In this document: one piece after another, positions 16,003-23,820 of the stretch
How positions within the stretch are numbered: position 1 is the stretch's first letter
How the letters are laid out: each line of letters starts with the position of its first letter
NCBI GenBank assembly: GCA_002309655.1
Contig: DBXM01000033.1
Location: 169,678-193,497, forward strand
DNA: 23,820 nt
Reading direction: 5' to 3'
Source of the DNA: Mageeibacillus sp. UBA1212
GTDB taxonomy: Bacteria; Bacillota; Clostridia; UBA1212
Position numbers and translations under genes: made by a program
The notes under the pieces: generated by a model
What the model saw: the letters and a program-made list of their open reading frames with translations, nothing else
What the model was told of the DNA's origin: nothing
Databases searched by the model: none

Positions 16003-17001
16003 ATGCACATTCTTGTTTCAGGCGGAACAGGCTTCATCGGAAGCCACACGGTCGTCGAGCTTCTCAACACGGGATGCGAAGTTACCGTTTTCGACAATCT
16101 CAGCAACAGCAAGGCGTCCGTAATCGGCAGGATAGAAAAGCTGACCGGAAAGCGGCCGGCGTTCTTCAAGTGCGACATGAACAACAAAGCGGGAATGAAC
16201 AGGGTCTTCTCGTCGGCGCATTTTGACGCGGTCATCCACTTCGCGGGCTACAAGGCGGTCGGCGAATCTGTCGAAAAGCCGCTGATGTACTACGAGAACA
16301 ACATCTGCGGAACGCTCGTGCTGCTCGACATGATGAAAAAGTACGGCGTCGAAAATCTGATCTTCAGCTCGAGTGCGACGGTGTACGGCATTCCCGAAAA
16401 GTGCCCGGTTACCGAGAACTCGCCGCTTTCTACGCTTAACCCCTACGGCCGCACGAAGCTCATGATCGAGGAAATTTTAAGAGACGTTGCGGCGGCGGAC
16501 AGTTCGTTTTCGACCGTGCTGCTGAGATATTTCAACCCGGTGGGCTGCCATGCGTCGGGGCTCATTTCCGAAGACCCCAACGGCATCCCGAACAACCTGA
16601 TGCCGAGAATTATTCAGGCGGTCAGGGGGCAGATTCCCGAGCTGACGGTTTACGGCGACGACTACGACACCCGCGACGGCACCTGCATCAGGGATTACAT
16701 TCACGTTGTCGACCTGGCGAAAGGCCACGTGGCGGCGCTCGATTACGTCACCACCCACAAGGGATCGGTCGCGGTCAACCTCGGCACCGGCAACGGCTGC
16801 ACGGTTCTCGAGCTTATAAAGTCCTTCGAGCGCGTGAACAACCTCAAGGTGCCTTACTCGATTTCCGGCCGCAGAGAGGGCGACAGCCCCGCGGTTTACG
16901 CCGACACCTCGCTCGCGAAGGAGCTTCTGGGCTGGACCGCCGAACTGGGCATTGACGACATGTGCCGCGACGCGTGGAAAGGAGCGTGCATGAATGGATA
17001 A
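16003..17001 (+). CDS. galE: UDP-glucose 4-epimerase
   Basis: The 332-residue enzyme interconverts UDP-glucose and UDP-galactose with tightly bound NAD, supplying galactose for cell-surface polymers or feeding galactose catabolism. It is an extended short-chain dehydrogenase. Motifs are the NAD-binding GGTGFIGSHT at the N-terminus, the DNLSNS segment, HFAGYKAVGESVEKP, the catalytic S124 in SSSATVYG, and Y148/K152 in PYGRTK. RYFNPVG and RDYIHVVDLAKGHVAAL match GalE closely. Its length is near the usual 338. A good ribosome site (GCGGAGGAG, 15988-15996) precedes the ATG. The C-terminus overlaps the next gene by 8 bases. No other Leloir-pathway genes are adjacent. Confidence 0.95.
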   Translation: MHILVSGGTGFIGSHTVVELLNTGCEVTVFDNLSNSKASVIGRIEKLTGKRPAFFKCDMNNKAGMNRVFSSAHFDAVIHFAGYKAVGESVEKPLMYYENNICGTLVLLDMMKKYGVENLIFSSSATVYGIPEKCPVTENSPLSTLNPYGRTKLMIEEILRDVAAADSSFSTVLLRYFNPVGCHASGLISEDPNGIPNNLMPRIIQAVRGQIPELTVYGDDYDTRDGTCIRDYIHVVDLAKGHVAALDYVTTHKGSVAVNLGTGNGCTVLELIKSFERVNNLKVPYSISGRREGDSPAVYADTSLAKELLGWTAELGIDDMCRDAWKGACMNG

Positions 17002-17593
17002 CGGCTACCGCTGCTTCAGCAGAAAGAATTTCGGACAGCTTGTATATATCTGCGTGGCGGTCGTTCTGATCGCGGTGGGACTGCTTCTTATTTTGAGCAG
17101 GGACATCGGTTCGGACTCGATCGTACTCGGGTTAAAGATATTCACGCTGGTCGCAGGTCTCGGCATTATCGCCGGCTATTTCCTCAACCAGCGCACCAGA
17201 TTCCGCCCCTGCTGGACGCTTCCGATGGGAATAATGTTCTCCTCGGTAGGTGCAATGTACCTGGTCGCGGACGCGCTTCCCGCCGTCGACAAGCCGCAGA
17301 TAACGATCGTTCCGGTCGTGATACTTTTCAGTTTCGCGGGCGGCGCGCTTTTCCTCTCCACCGCAATTCAGCTACGCTCGCTTCTGCTTAAAAGGTGGGT
17401 GTTCGACCTGATTTTCGCGGTGATCTCGCTCGTGTACTGTTTCATGCTCTACATGGATACGTTCTCGCTCAGGAGCAGGGAATTCATCTCCTGTGCGGTG
17501 CTGATGTTCATTATCGCAACGGCGCTCGTTGTGGAGGGGCTGACCGACATCGTGAAGCAGTCGTACAAAACTTCCGGCGCGGGCAAGAAATAA
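16994..17593 (+). CDS. Six-helix membrane protein, HdeD/DUF308-like
   Basis: This is a 199-residue integral membrane protein with six predicted helices at about 15-34, 43-63, 73-93, 103-125, 134-153 and 163-182, short loops and a basic C-terminal tail. The size, even helix spacing and lack of polar catalytic motifs resemble HdeD/DUF308 proteins, which in enterobacteria are linked to acid resistance but are otherwise uncharacterised. The match is by pattern only. It overlaps galE by 8 bases, and AAAGGAG within the end of galE serves as ribosome site, so the two are cotranslated. No direct functional link to galE is evident. Confidence 0.55.
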   Translation: MDNGYRCFSRKNFGQLVYICVAVVLIAVGLLLILSRDIGSDSIVLGLKIFTLVAGLGIIAGYFLNQRTRFRPCWTLPMGIMFSSVGAMYLVADALPAVDKPQITIVPVVILFSFAGGALFLSTAIQLRSLLLKRWVFDLIFAVISLVYCFMLYMDTFSLRSREFISCAVLMFIIATALVVEGLTDIVKQSYKTSGAGKK

Positions 17594-17624
17594 ACCGTGC
17601 TAAAATTGTTTGTTGAACCGTGCT
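17593..17624 (+). repeat. Short direct repeat before the TraX-like gene
   Basis: AACCGTGCT occurs at 17593-17601 and again at 17616-17624, a 23-base period (about two helical turns), and similarity continues weakly into the following AT-rich bases. The second copy lies 22 bases before the ATG at 17647. This may be an operator or a remnant of a small duplication. Confidence 0.3.
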
Positions 17625-17646
17625 TAGAATGAACAGGGGGCGGTGA

Positions 17647-18423
17647 ATGATGGCTTTCAGAAGAGGCTTCAATATGCTCACACTGAAAATTATCGCGTTC
17701 GCGGGAACGGTGTGCCTGAACCTCGCCTGGTGCGGCATAATCAAGCTTCTGCCTCTTCAGCTGGCGCTCAGTTTCATCGGCGCGTCTTCGCTAACCTTAA
17801 TTGCTTTCGCCGCGAACGAGGCCGTCAAGAAGACCTCCAACCTCACAAAATACCTTTTAAGGCTCCTCGTGCTTGCCGCGGTGTGCGCCTTTCCTTACTT
17901 TACAGTCTACCGCGACCTCTCGACCGCGTTCAGGTTCAGCAACTACCTGTCCGGCCCGTTCGCGGTCTTTTTTATCGCCGGCGTGTTCTCGGTGTACGAT
18001 AAACTTCCCTATAAATGGATGAAAACCGGCACCGTGATACTTTTTGTGATCGTGTCGGCGGCGCTGGGAATCGAATACGCTCCGGTGTCCGTGATATTCG
18101 CGCTGTTCATTCACTGCTACGACAGCGAACCGCAGCGGAAGTTCAGGAATTTCAACATCGTTTTCTTCTCGATCGTTATCGCGGCGGTCTGCGCGGTCAT
18201 GTACTTCATGAAGCTCGAGTTCTTCAAAGGTGAAGAGCTGCTGAAAACCGCCACGCTCTCGGGTGCCGCGCTCAGCGTCCCTCTGATAAACAACTACAAC
18301 GGCGAGAACAACTCGTTCACGAAGCCGCTGGCCACCGCCGTCGCAAAATACGCATTTTATTTCGCCTACGTCGCGCTGATCGGCTCGCTGGCGCTTATCA
18401 AGTATTTCGCCGTCACACATTGA
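17647..18423 (+). CDS. TraX-like integral membrane protein
   Basis: The 258-residue protein has about eight hydrophobic segments. Several features recall the TraX family: an N-terminal LTLKIIAFAG segment, KKTSNLTKYLLRLL (61-74) followed by a helix, an NYNGE motif (216-220), and KYAFYFAY (234-241) leading to a final membrane helix. TraX acetylates F-plasmid pilin, but Firmicute homologues are chromosomal and uncharacterised. The DH pair typical of the first TraX helix (LIDHIG) is replaced here by NLAWCG, so the activity may be altered. The ATG at 17647 follows AGGGGGCGG; a second ATG directly after it is also possible. It is downstream of the HdeD-like gene with a 53-base gap. The family call is a moderate-confidence judgement from motif order. 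Confidence 0.55.
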   Translation: MMAFRRGFNMLTLKIIAFAGTVCLNLAWCGIIKLLPLQLALSFIGASSLTLIAFAANEAVKKTSNLTKYLLRLLVLAAVCAFPYFTVYRDLSTAFRFSNYLSGPFAVFFIAGVFSVYDKLPYKWMKTGTVILFVIVSAALGIEYAPVSVIFALFIHCYDSEPQRKFRNFNIVFFSIVIAAVCAVMYFMKLEFFKGEELLKTATLSGAALSVPLINNYNGENNSFTKPLATAVAKYAFYFAYVALIGSLALIKYFAVTH

Positions 18424-18452
18424 TATTATTCCGGACTGGGACGCACCGCCTC

Positions 18453-18467
18453 CGGTTTTATAAACCG
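18453..18467 (+). other. Small hairpin between the TraX-like and aldo/keto reductase genes
   Basis: CGGTTT (18453-18458 region) and AAACCG (to 18467) form a short inverted repeat with a 3-base loop, followed by TTTCATAA. It is too weak to be a convincing terminator. The same stretch contains TATAAA, which might be a -10 box, but no good -35 was found. Confidence 0.25.
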
Positions 18468-18501
18468 TTTCATAACTTGACACACTCTTTAGGAGCAAAC
18501 T

Positions 18502-19635
18502 ATGGTTATCAATCAGTTTTTTCCCGAAATAAAGGGAAATTTCGGCTTCGGCTGCATGCGGCTGCCGATGGCTGACGGCGAGGTCGACCGCGAGGAATTC
18601 TCGAAAATGGCCGACGCATTCATCGCCGCGGGGTTCAACTACTTCGACACCGCCCACGGCTACCTCAGCGGGAAGAGCGAGACCGCGATAAGGGACTGCG
18701 TCTCGGCAAGGCACGACAGAAGCGAATTCCTGCTTACGGATAAGCTCTCCGGCTCGTACTTCGAGACCACCGAAGACATCCGCCCGTTTATATTGAGCCA
18801 GCTCGAGCTCTGCGGCGTCGACTATTTCGACTTCTACCTGATGCACGCGCAAAACCGCGAAAACTACAAGAAGTACAAAGAGACGCGCGCCTACGAGACC
18901 GCCTACGCCTTAAAGGAAGAGGGCCTCATCAGGCACTTCGGACTCTCTTTCCACGACAGCCCGGAGGTTCTCGACATGATCCTCTCGGAACACCCCGAGG
19001 TCGAGGTCGTGCAGATCCAGCTCAACTACATCGACTGGAATGACGCCACCGTGAACAGCCGCGGCGTTTACGAGGTCTGCGAAAAGTACGGGAAGCCTGT
19101 CATCGTCATGGAGCCGGTGAAGGGCGGAAGCCTCGTGAACCTTCCCGAAGAGGCCGACAGTATCTTCAGAGAGCTTGGCGGCAACTCCAACGCCGGTTAC
19201 GCGCTACGGTTCGCCGCCGGGTTCCCGAACATCTCGATGGTTCTGTCGGGAATGAGCAGCTTCGAACAAATGGAGGACAACCTGTCGACGATGCGCGACT
19301 TCAGGCCCCTGGACATTGAAGAGTCCGACGCCGTCGCCCGCGTTCGTTCGGTGTTTAAGAATCTCAACCTGATTCCGTGCACCGCTTGCCGCTACTGCGT
19401 CGACCAGAACACCTGCCCGATGGACATCCAGATTCCGCTGATCTTCGCGGCGCTAAATTCCTTCGAGACCTTCAAGACCTGGAACAGCAAGTTTTACTAC
19501 AAAACCGTCCTGACTAAAGAACACGGGAAGGCTTCCGACTGTCTGAAATGCGGCATGTGCGAAGAGGTCTGCCCCCAGCATCTTGAAATCAGAAACCTGC
19601 TGGAAATAGCGGCGGAGAGATTTGAAAACAAGTAA
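18502..19635 (+). CDS. Aldo/keto reductase with C-terminal 4Fe-4S cysteine motifs
   Basis: The 377-residue protein combines an aldo/keto reductase barrel with a ferredoxin-like tail. The catalytic tetrad is recognisable: D49 and Y54 in FDTAHGY, K81 in LLTDKLSG and H115 in YLMHAQN. The tail has CTACRYCVDQNTCP (C293, C296, C299, C305) and CLKCGMCEEVCP (C347, C350, C353, C357), enough cysteines for two 4Fe-4S clusters. Such proteins are widespread in anaerobes and often annotated as predicted oxidoreductases; their substrates are mostly unknown. The ribosome site is TTAGGAG, upstream of the ATG. It precedes a set of carbohydrate-type genes, which suggests it may reduce or oxidise a sugar-derived carbonyl, though this is inferred from position alone. 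Confidence 0.9.
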   Translation: MVINQFFPEIKGNFGFGCMRLPMADGEVDREEFSKMADAFIAAGFNYFDTAHGYLSGKSETAIRDCVSARHDRSEFLLTDKLSGSYFETTEDIRPFILSQLELCGVDYFDFYLMHAQNRENYKKYKETRAYETAYALKEEGLIRHFGLSFHDSPEVLDMILSEHPEVEVVQIQLNYIDWNDATVNSRGVYEVCEKYGKPVIVMEPVKGGSLVNLPEEADSIFRELGGNSNAGYALRFAAGFPNISMVLSGMSSFEQMEDNLSTMRDFRPLDIEESDAVARVRSVFKNLNLIPCTACRYCVDQNTCPMDIQIPLIFAALNSFETFKTWNSKFYYKTVLTKEHGKASDCLKCGMCEEVCPQHLEIRNLLEIAAERFENK

Positions 19636-19665
19636 CGAAATTCATTGATCACAGCCATTAAGATT

Positions 19666-21729
19666 ATGAACAACCTTCCTCCGATTTTACGGCCGATGAA
19701 GATGCTTCACGGCTGCGGCATTAACCGCGAAATGACCGCCGAAGAGCGGAAAAAGACTATCAACGCCTGCCTCGAGCGCATAAAGCGGCTCGGCTACGCC
19801 GGCATCGTCACGAACGTGGACTTCGACCGTTACCTCGAGTCCGAGGAGAACTGGGAATCCTTCAGGTATGAAGTTCTCAGGGCTCACGAACTCGGCCTCC
19901 GGGTGTGGCTCTACGACGAGCACGGCTATCCCAGCGGCGGAGCAGGGGGCATTACGCTCCGGGACCATCCGGAGTACGAGGCGCTGGGGCTGGTTCTTGT
20001 CGAAGAGGCGGCGGAACCGGGCGTGACCGCCGCGATCAATCTTCCGCGCGGGCATGAATATTTTATAAGTACGGGACGCGAGATCATATCCCCCGACGGA
20101 CAGATTGCGTTCGTGAATGCTGACGAAGACGGCAGGGCCTTTGCTTTCGCGGTGAAGCGCGTTTACGAAGGCACCCACGCGGAGCACAACGTTCACTCCT
20201 CGAGGCGCTACATAAACGTTCTCGACAAGGACGCGGTGAAGGCGTTCATTGACAACACATATAAAGCTTACCGCGAGAACCTGGGCGAGCTGTTCTGCGT
20301 GTGCGAGGCGATATTCACGGACGAGCCGTCGATCATGGCCGCGTATCTGAATTTCGGGCTCTATCCGGGGCGGGTAGGGGACGAATTCGACGACACGCTG
20401 CCTCTTCTGCCGCTCGTCCCGTGGGAGAAGTCGATTCCCGCGCTTTATAAAGAAAAGTGGGGCGAGGACCTTCTGCCGAGGCTCGGAGACCTCTTCGGAG
20501 ATGCGACGCCTTCGAAAACCGAAACCCGCTACAGGTTCTACAAACTGACCTCTGAGATGTTCGAGAACGCCTACTACGGCCAGATCGGCGCCTACTGCGA
20601 ATCCTCGGGAATCGACTTCACCGGTCACGTGCTTCTTGAGGAGGACCTTCTTCTCCACCCGGTATTCGAGGGCAATATTTTCCGTTTTGTAGGGAAAATG
20701 GGAATTCCCGGCATCGACATGCTTTCCACGATTCCGGAGAACATTTTGTTTATGGCGGCGACGCCCAAGCTGATTTCCTCGGCGGCGCATCTGCTGCTCG
20801 GGAAGCAGGAAGTCATGTCGGAGGTTTCGGGGCACAACGAGGGCGCGCACAAAAGGCATTTCGGCGTTCGCGAAATGAAGGCGTCGATTGCTCTGCAGCG
20901 GGCGCTCGGGGTCACTATTTATCCGTCCTACTATAGTGACACGGCGGTCAGCGAGAAAGATTTTATCTCATTTACGGACTACACCGAGCGGCTCACAAAA
21001 GCGTTGAACGGCGGAAAACCGTTCGCGAACCTGCTTCTTTACTATCCCATCGAGGCGGCGATGGCGGCAACGTCCGGAACCGACAAACAGATTTTTGAGC
21101 GGCCACACACCGGCGAAGAGATGGCTGTCGAGATGTCCTGGAAAAAGCTTATCGACACTTTTCTCAGGAACGGCGCGGGCTTCGAGTGCGCGGACACGGA
21201 GTACATTGCGGATGCTGTGAAGAGCGTCGGAGTTCTTACCGACAAGTTCGGGAATACGTTCACGGCCGTGGCGGTGCCTTTCGTGAACATTGAGACGCCT
21301 GAGTTTAAAGAAATGATAGACGCGCTCGAGGCAAACGATATTCCCGTTTTCAGGGATCCCGACGGCACCGATGCGAACAGAATTTCCGCATTAAACAGAT
21401 TTTTCGTTAGTGAAAAAGGGCTGTCAGCGGCGCAGGTGAAAGCCCCCGATTCTTTCAAAGAGAATCCGGTGATCGTCACGGCATATTCCGGAACCGATAT
21501 GTTCACGAAGGCGTTTCTCGCCGTGAACACTTCGCCTGAACCGATGCGGGCATTTGTCCGGCTGGGAAATTCCGAGTCGTTCGCGATTCCGGAAGAAGAA
21601 CAGATCGTGCGGCTCTGCCCGGACACCGGCGAAGTCATTCCCGTAGACGCTTCTTCCATGGACGGTGAAAAACTGTTTTACGCCGACTTCGGACCTTATG
21701 AAGCCGCCATATTCGGAACTCTCCGATAA
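19666..21729 (+). CDS. Large TIM-barrel glycoside hydrolase-like protein
   Basis: The product is 687 residues from ATG 19666; a TTG at 19645 would add seven. The first half reads as a (beta/alpha)8 barrel: GYAGIVTNVDFDRYLESEEN, WLYDEHGYPSGGAGG (82-96, with D84/E85), and IFTDEPS with D219/E220, plus SEVSGHNEG (E386). Acidic residues at strand ends are what retaining or inverting glycosidases use. The second half contains LLYYPIEAA and VAVPFVNIE, resembling the glutamine-amidotransferase-like domain that follows the barrel in GH42- and GH106-type enzymes. The final part resembles a beta-sandwich. I cannot assign a GH family; GH106-like rhamnosidase relatives are the nearest pattern. No signal peptide is seen, so it is likely cytoplasmic and acts on imported oligosaccharide or glycoside. 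Ribosome sites for both starts are weak. Confidence 0.6.
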   Translation: MNNLPPILRPMKMLHGCGINREMTAEERKKTINACLERIKRLGYAGIVTNVDFDRYLESEENWESFRYEVLRAHELGLRVWLYDEHGYPSGGAGGITLRDHPEYEALGLVLVEEAAEPGVTAAINLPRGHEYFISTGREIISPDGQIAFVNADEDGRAFAFAVKRVYEGTHAEHNVHSSRRYINVLDKDAVKAFIDNTYKAYRENLGELFCVCEAIFTDEPSIMAAYLNFGLYPGRVGDEFDDTLPLLPLVPWEKSIPALYKEKWGEDLLPRLGDLFGDATPSKTETRYRFYKLTSEMFENAYYGQIGAYCESSGIDFTGHVLLEEDLLLHPVFEGNIFRFVGKMGIPGIDMLSTIPENILFMAATPKLISSAAHLLLGKQEVMSEVSGHNEGAHKRHFGVREMKASIALQRALGVTIYPSYYSDTAVSEKDFISFTDYTERLTKALNGGKPFANLLLYYPIEAAMAATSGTDKQIFERPHTGEEMAVEMSWKKLIDTFLRNGAGFECADTEYIADAVKSVGVLTDKFGNTFTAVAVPFVNIETPEFKEMIDALEANDIPVFRDPDGTDANRISALNRFFVSEKGLSAAQVKAPDSFKENPVIVTAYSGTDMFTKAFLAVNTSPEPMRAFVRLGNSESFAIPEEEQIVRLCPDTGEVIPVDASSMDGEKLFYADFGPYEAAIFGTLR

Positions 21730-21750
21730 CTTTTAGAGGTTAAAAACAAA

Positions 21751-22698
21751 ATGAAGACAGCTTTTTGGGGACAGCCTGATATGCTCCGGAAGGTTTATCC
21801 CGAGGAGACAATTTCGAAAATCGGACTCGCGGCAGGGGAGCCTGCATCCTTCGTCGAAGATTATTCACCGACGGACGCGGAGGTGATATTCACTACCTGG
21901 GGAATGAAAAGTTTCCGGCACGAGGAGATCAGGGAAGTCTTCCCGAATTTAAAATACATTTTCTACGCCGCGGGGTCGGTGCAGTCCTTTGCGCGTCCGT
22001 TTCTTGCCCAGGGCGTAAGGATCTTTTCCGCGTGGCAGGCAAACGCGGTTCCCGTTGCGGAGTTCACGGCATCTCAAATATTGCTCGCAGGCAAGAGGTA
22101 CTTTGATATCTTCACAGGCGGAAACGCGCCCGCAAAAGGCAATTATAACCTAAAAGTAGGCATAATTGGAATGGGCTCAGTGGGCTGGCGAACGGCGTCC
22201 CTCCTAAAGAGACACCACGTCACGGTTCTTGCTTACGACAAATTCATGCCGGCGGATATAATGGTTGAATACCGCGCCTCGAAGGCCTCGCCTCAGGACA
22301 TTTTCCGCGAGTGCGACGTCATTTCCAACCACCTGGCGGACAACCCGCAGACGCGCGGAATGATCTCGCGGAAGCTTCTCGAGTCGATGAAAGAGGACGC
22401 CTGCTTCATAAACACCGGCCGCGGCGCGCAGGTCGACCACGACGCACTTTACGACGTGATGAAAGCCTCCCCGAACCGCACCTGTCTCCTCGACGTGACG
22501 TACCCCGAGCCTCTTCCCGAAGACCATCCGCTGCGCACTCTTAAAAACGTGATCATCTCGCCCCACATCGCCGGCAGCCTCGGCAACGAACTCCGCCGCA
22601 TGAGCGACTACATGCTCAAGGAATTCTTCAGCGTTGTAGTAAAAGGCGAGGAGCCAACCTTTGAGGTCACAAAATATATGCTTGAGGTGATGGCGTGA
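21751..22698 (+). CDS. D-2-hydroxyacid dehydrogenase family protein
   Basis: The 315-residue protein belongs to the D-isomer-specific 2-hydroxyacid dehydrogenases, NAD(P)-dependent enzymes that interconvert 2-oxoacids and D-2-hydroxyacids. The nucleotide site is GIIGMGSVGW (G140, G142, G145). The catalytic triad is complete: R224 in NTGRGAQVD, E253 in DVTYPEPLPED and H272 in ISPHIAGS. The N-terminal catalytic half is divergent, and the substrate (for example glyoxylate, hydroxypyruvate or a sugar acid) cannot be told. The ATG is preceded by AGAGG. The gene lies 21 bases after the glycosidase-like gene, and its stop overlaps the next start in GTGA, so these genes form one translation-coupled unit. 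Confidence 0.9.
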   Translation: MKTAFWGQPDMLRKVYPEETISKIGLAAGEPASFVEDYSPTDAEVIFTTWGMKSFRHEEIREVFPNLKYIFYAAGSVQSFARPFLAQGVRIFSAWQANAVPVAEFTASQILLAGKRYFDIFTGGNAPAKGNYNLKVGIIGMGSVGWRTASLLKRHHVTVLAYDKFMPADIMVEYRASKASPQDIFRECDVISNHLADNPQTRGMISRKLLESMKEDACFINTGRGAQVDHDALYDVMKASPNRTCLLDVTYPEPLPEDHPLRTLKNVIISPHIAGSLGNELRRMSDYMLKEFFSVVVKGEEPTFEVTKYMLEVMA

Positions 22699-23408
22699 AG
22701 GCGGGGCTTGTTTCGGTAACTTTCAGAAAACTCACGCAGGAGAGAATCGTAGAACTCTGCGCGGAGAACAGTCTCGGATATATAGAGTGGGGCGGCGACA
22801 TTCACGTTCCCGCCGGAAACTTTGAGGCGGCCGGATCCGCAAGGAAGCTCTGCGAAGAGGCGGGAATCGTTCCGTTAGGGTACGGGAGTTACTACAACTC
22901 CTGCGACGATTCCGGGAAGTTCGACGTTCAGCTCAGCACCGCAGAAATTCTCGGAGCGGAGTATATAAGAATCTGGGCGGGACGTTCGCGTGAATACAAT
23001 TCAAACGCCGCCGAAAACATCAAAAGATGCGTGAACGCAGCGGAGGCAAAAGGCTTGAAGGTTACTCTTGAGTGCCATAGAGGCACGATGACTGAGGACG
23101 CGGAGCTCGCGCTAAGACTGTCGGATGAAACCGGCTGTCTGCTTCACTTCCAGCCCAACCCGGACATCACCTTCGAGGAAAATCTGAAAGCCCTGAAACT
23201 TACAAAACACCGCCTCTCCGCCTGCCACGTTTTCGCCTGGGAGCGCGGAAACATCAAGCTTCCCCTGAAAGCGCAGGAGGCGCAGTGGCGGGAATACGCG
23301 AAGGTCGCGGGGGACGTTCCGTATCTTTTGGAGTTCGTAAAAGACGACAATCCGGTCATGCTTAAAGAAGACGCGGAAACTTTGAGAACAATAATCGGGA
23401 AATCTTGA
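22695..23408 (+). CDS. Sugar phosphate isomerase/epimerase-like TIM-barrel protein
   Basis: The 237-residue protein has the AP-endonuclease-2/xylose-isomerase-like barrel fold used by IolE, hydroxypyruvate isomerase and D-tagatose 3-epimerase. A metal site is visible in the usual order: E126 in TLECHRG, D157 in QPNPD, H178 in SACHVF and E213 in LLEFV; spacing is close to that in tagatose epimerase. The N-terminus GYIEWGGDIHVP is also typical. Members isomerise or epimerise sugars, and some cleave 3-keto-glycosides. It is slightly shorter than the usual 260-290 residues. The start is GTG at 22695, overlapping the dehydrogenase stop by four bases, with GAGGTGA just upstream. The exact substrate is unknown. 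Confidence 0.85.
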   Translation: MKAGLVSVTFRKLTQERIVELCAENSLGYIEWGGDIHVPAGNFEAAGSARKLCEEAGIVPLGYGSYYNSCDDSGKFDVQLSTAEILGAEYIRIWAGRSREYNSNAAENIKRCVNAAEAKGLKVTLECHRGTMTEDAELALRLSDETGCLLHFQPNPDITFEENLKALKLTKHRLSACHVFAWERGNIKLPLKAQEAQWREYAKVAGDVPYLLEFVKDDNPVMLKEDAETLRTIIGKS

Positions 23409-23431
23409 TTCAATGAAAGAAGAATGACTTT

Positions 23432-23820
23432 ATGAAACTGAGTGAACTGAAAATCGAACAGTCCGGCGTGATTGAAGAGGTCGGCGGCGAGGGCGCTTTG
23501 AGGCAGCATTTTCTCGACATGGGAATGACGCCGGGCACCGAGGTCACCGTCTCGAAATTCGCGCCTATGGGCGACCCGGTGGAGCTTCTTGTTAGAGGCT
23601 ACACGCTGACGGTCCGTCTCTCGGAGGCGGAAAAGATCAAAATCAGGCCGACGGATAAAGAGCCCGGAAGCGACCCGGACAAAGCGCGGCAGAAGTCCGA
23701 GATCGACCACCCCGGCCTCGGTGAGGAAGGGCGTTTTCACCCTAAAGGTAGCGGAAATCCGCTTCCCGCCGGAACCAAGCTGACGTTCGCGCTGGTGGGC
23801 AACCAGAACTCCGGCAAGAC
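23432..23820 (+). CDS. FeoA-FeoB fusion, ferrous iron transporter (5' part)
   Basis: The reading frame is open at the right edge; 129 full codons are visible. Residues 1-73 form a FeoA-type SH3-like domain (MKLSELKIEQSGVI, LDMGMTPGTEV, RGYTLTVRLSEAE). After a hydrophilic linker with DHPGLGEEGRFHPKG, the FeoB G domain begins at about 115 with TFALVGNQNSGK, the G1 loop that binds GTP. FeoB is the membrane ferrous-iron transporter; FeoA is its small cytoplasmic partner. Fusions with this linker are known in Clostridia. The G1 loop has Q where many FeoB proteins have P (GNPNSGK), a known variant. The ATG at 23432 follows an AAAGAAG site and lies 23 bases after the isomerase gene. Confidence 0.93.
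   Translation, partial: MKLSELKIEQSGVIEEVGGEGALRQHFLDMGMTPGTEVTVSKFAPMGDPVELLVRGYTLTVRLSEAEKIKIRPTDKEPGSDPDKARQKSEIDHPGLGEEGRFHPKGSGNPLPAGTKLTFALVGNQNSGK

Noticed and set aside
18477..18482. TTGACA, a perfect -35 hexamer, before the aldo/keto reductase
   Set aside because: A -10 box at the right distance would lie at the ATG itself, and none is seen there.
19687..20859. 390-codon minus-strand open frame opposite the glycosidase-like gene
   Set aside because: The plus-strand protein has coherent domain-like motifs and fits the gene order; the antisense frame looks like a composition shadow.

Overview
The window looks like chromosomal core DNA from a moderately GC-rich member of the Clostridia (Firmicutes), probably an uncultured or gut-type lineage. 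This is inferred from gene content: a FeoA-FeoB fusion, a TraX-like membrane protein, a LytR-CpsA-Psr-like protein, a heterodimeric ABC exporter, and a divergent topoisomerase IV/gyrase-like pair of the kind common as an extra set in Clostridia. Ribosome binding sites of the AGGAGG type and sigma-A-like promoters agree. No rRNA, tRNA, CRISPR array, phage gene or transposase was seen.

Layout. Positions 1-2402 hold the end of dnaK and a complete dnaJ, separated by about 500 bases that contain a repeat element. Positions 2537-4171 (minus strand) carry gpmI, a glycolytic phosphoglycerate mutase, divergent from a plus-strand run over a shared region with two good promoters. The plus-strand run has an LCP-like membrane-anchored protein, a type IIA topoisomerase B/A pair, an M19 dipeptidase whose start overlaps the A-subunit stop, and a two-gene heterodimeric ABC exporter (4354-14347). 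A second, inverted copy of the repeat follows. A new promoter then leads into a BaiN-like flavoprotein, galE, an HdeD-like six-helix protein and a TraX-like protein. From 18502 there is a carbohydrate-type cluster: an aldo/keto reductase with Fe-S cysteines, a large TIM-barrel glycosidase-like protein, a D-2-hydroxyacid dehydrogenase and a sugar isomerase/epimerase. The window ends inside a feoA-feoB fusion.

How the genes fit together. DnaK and DnaJ are chaperone partners, but here dnaJ seems to have its own leader. The two topoisomerase subunits form one enzyme. The two ABC proteins carry complementary active-site degeneracy, so they should form a single exporter with one working ATP site. 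The last carbohydrate genes overlap or nearly touch and probably act on one sugar or glycoside, which I cannot name.

The least expected structure is the two-copy, transposase-free repeat with similar inverted ends (659-1019 and 14342-14559). It lies directly behind stop codons in both places, and in the second copy its edge appears to supply the stop codon. No clearly new multi-gene defence or mobile system was recognised; the best candidates for something undescribed are this repeat and the carbohydrate cluster.
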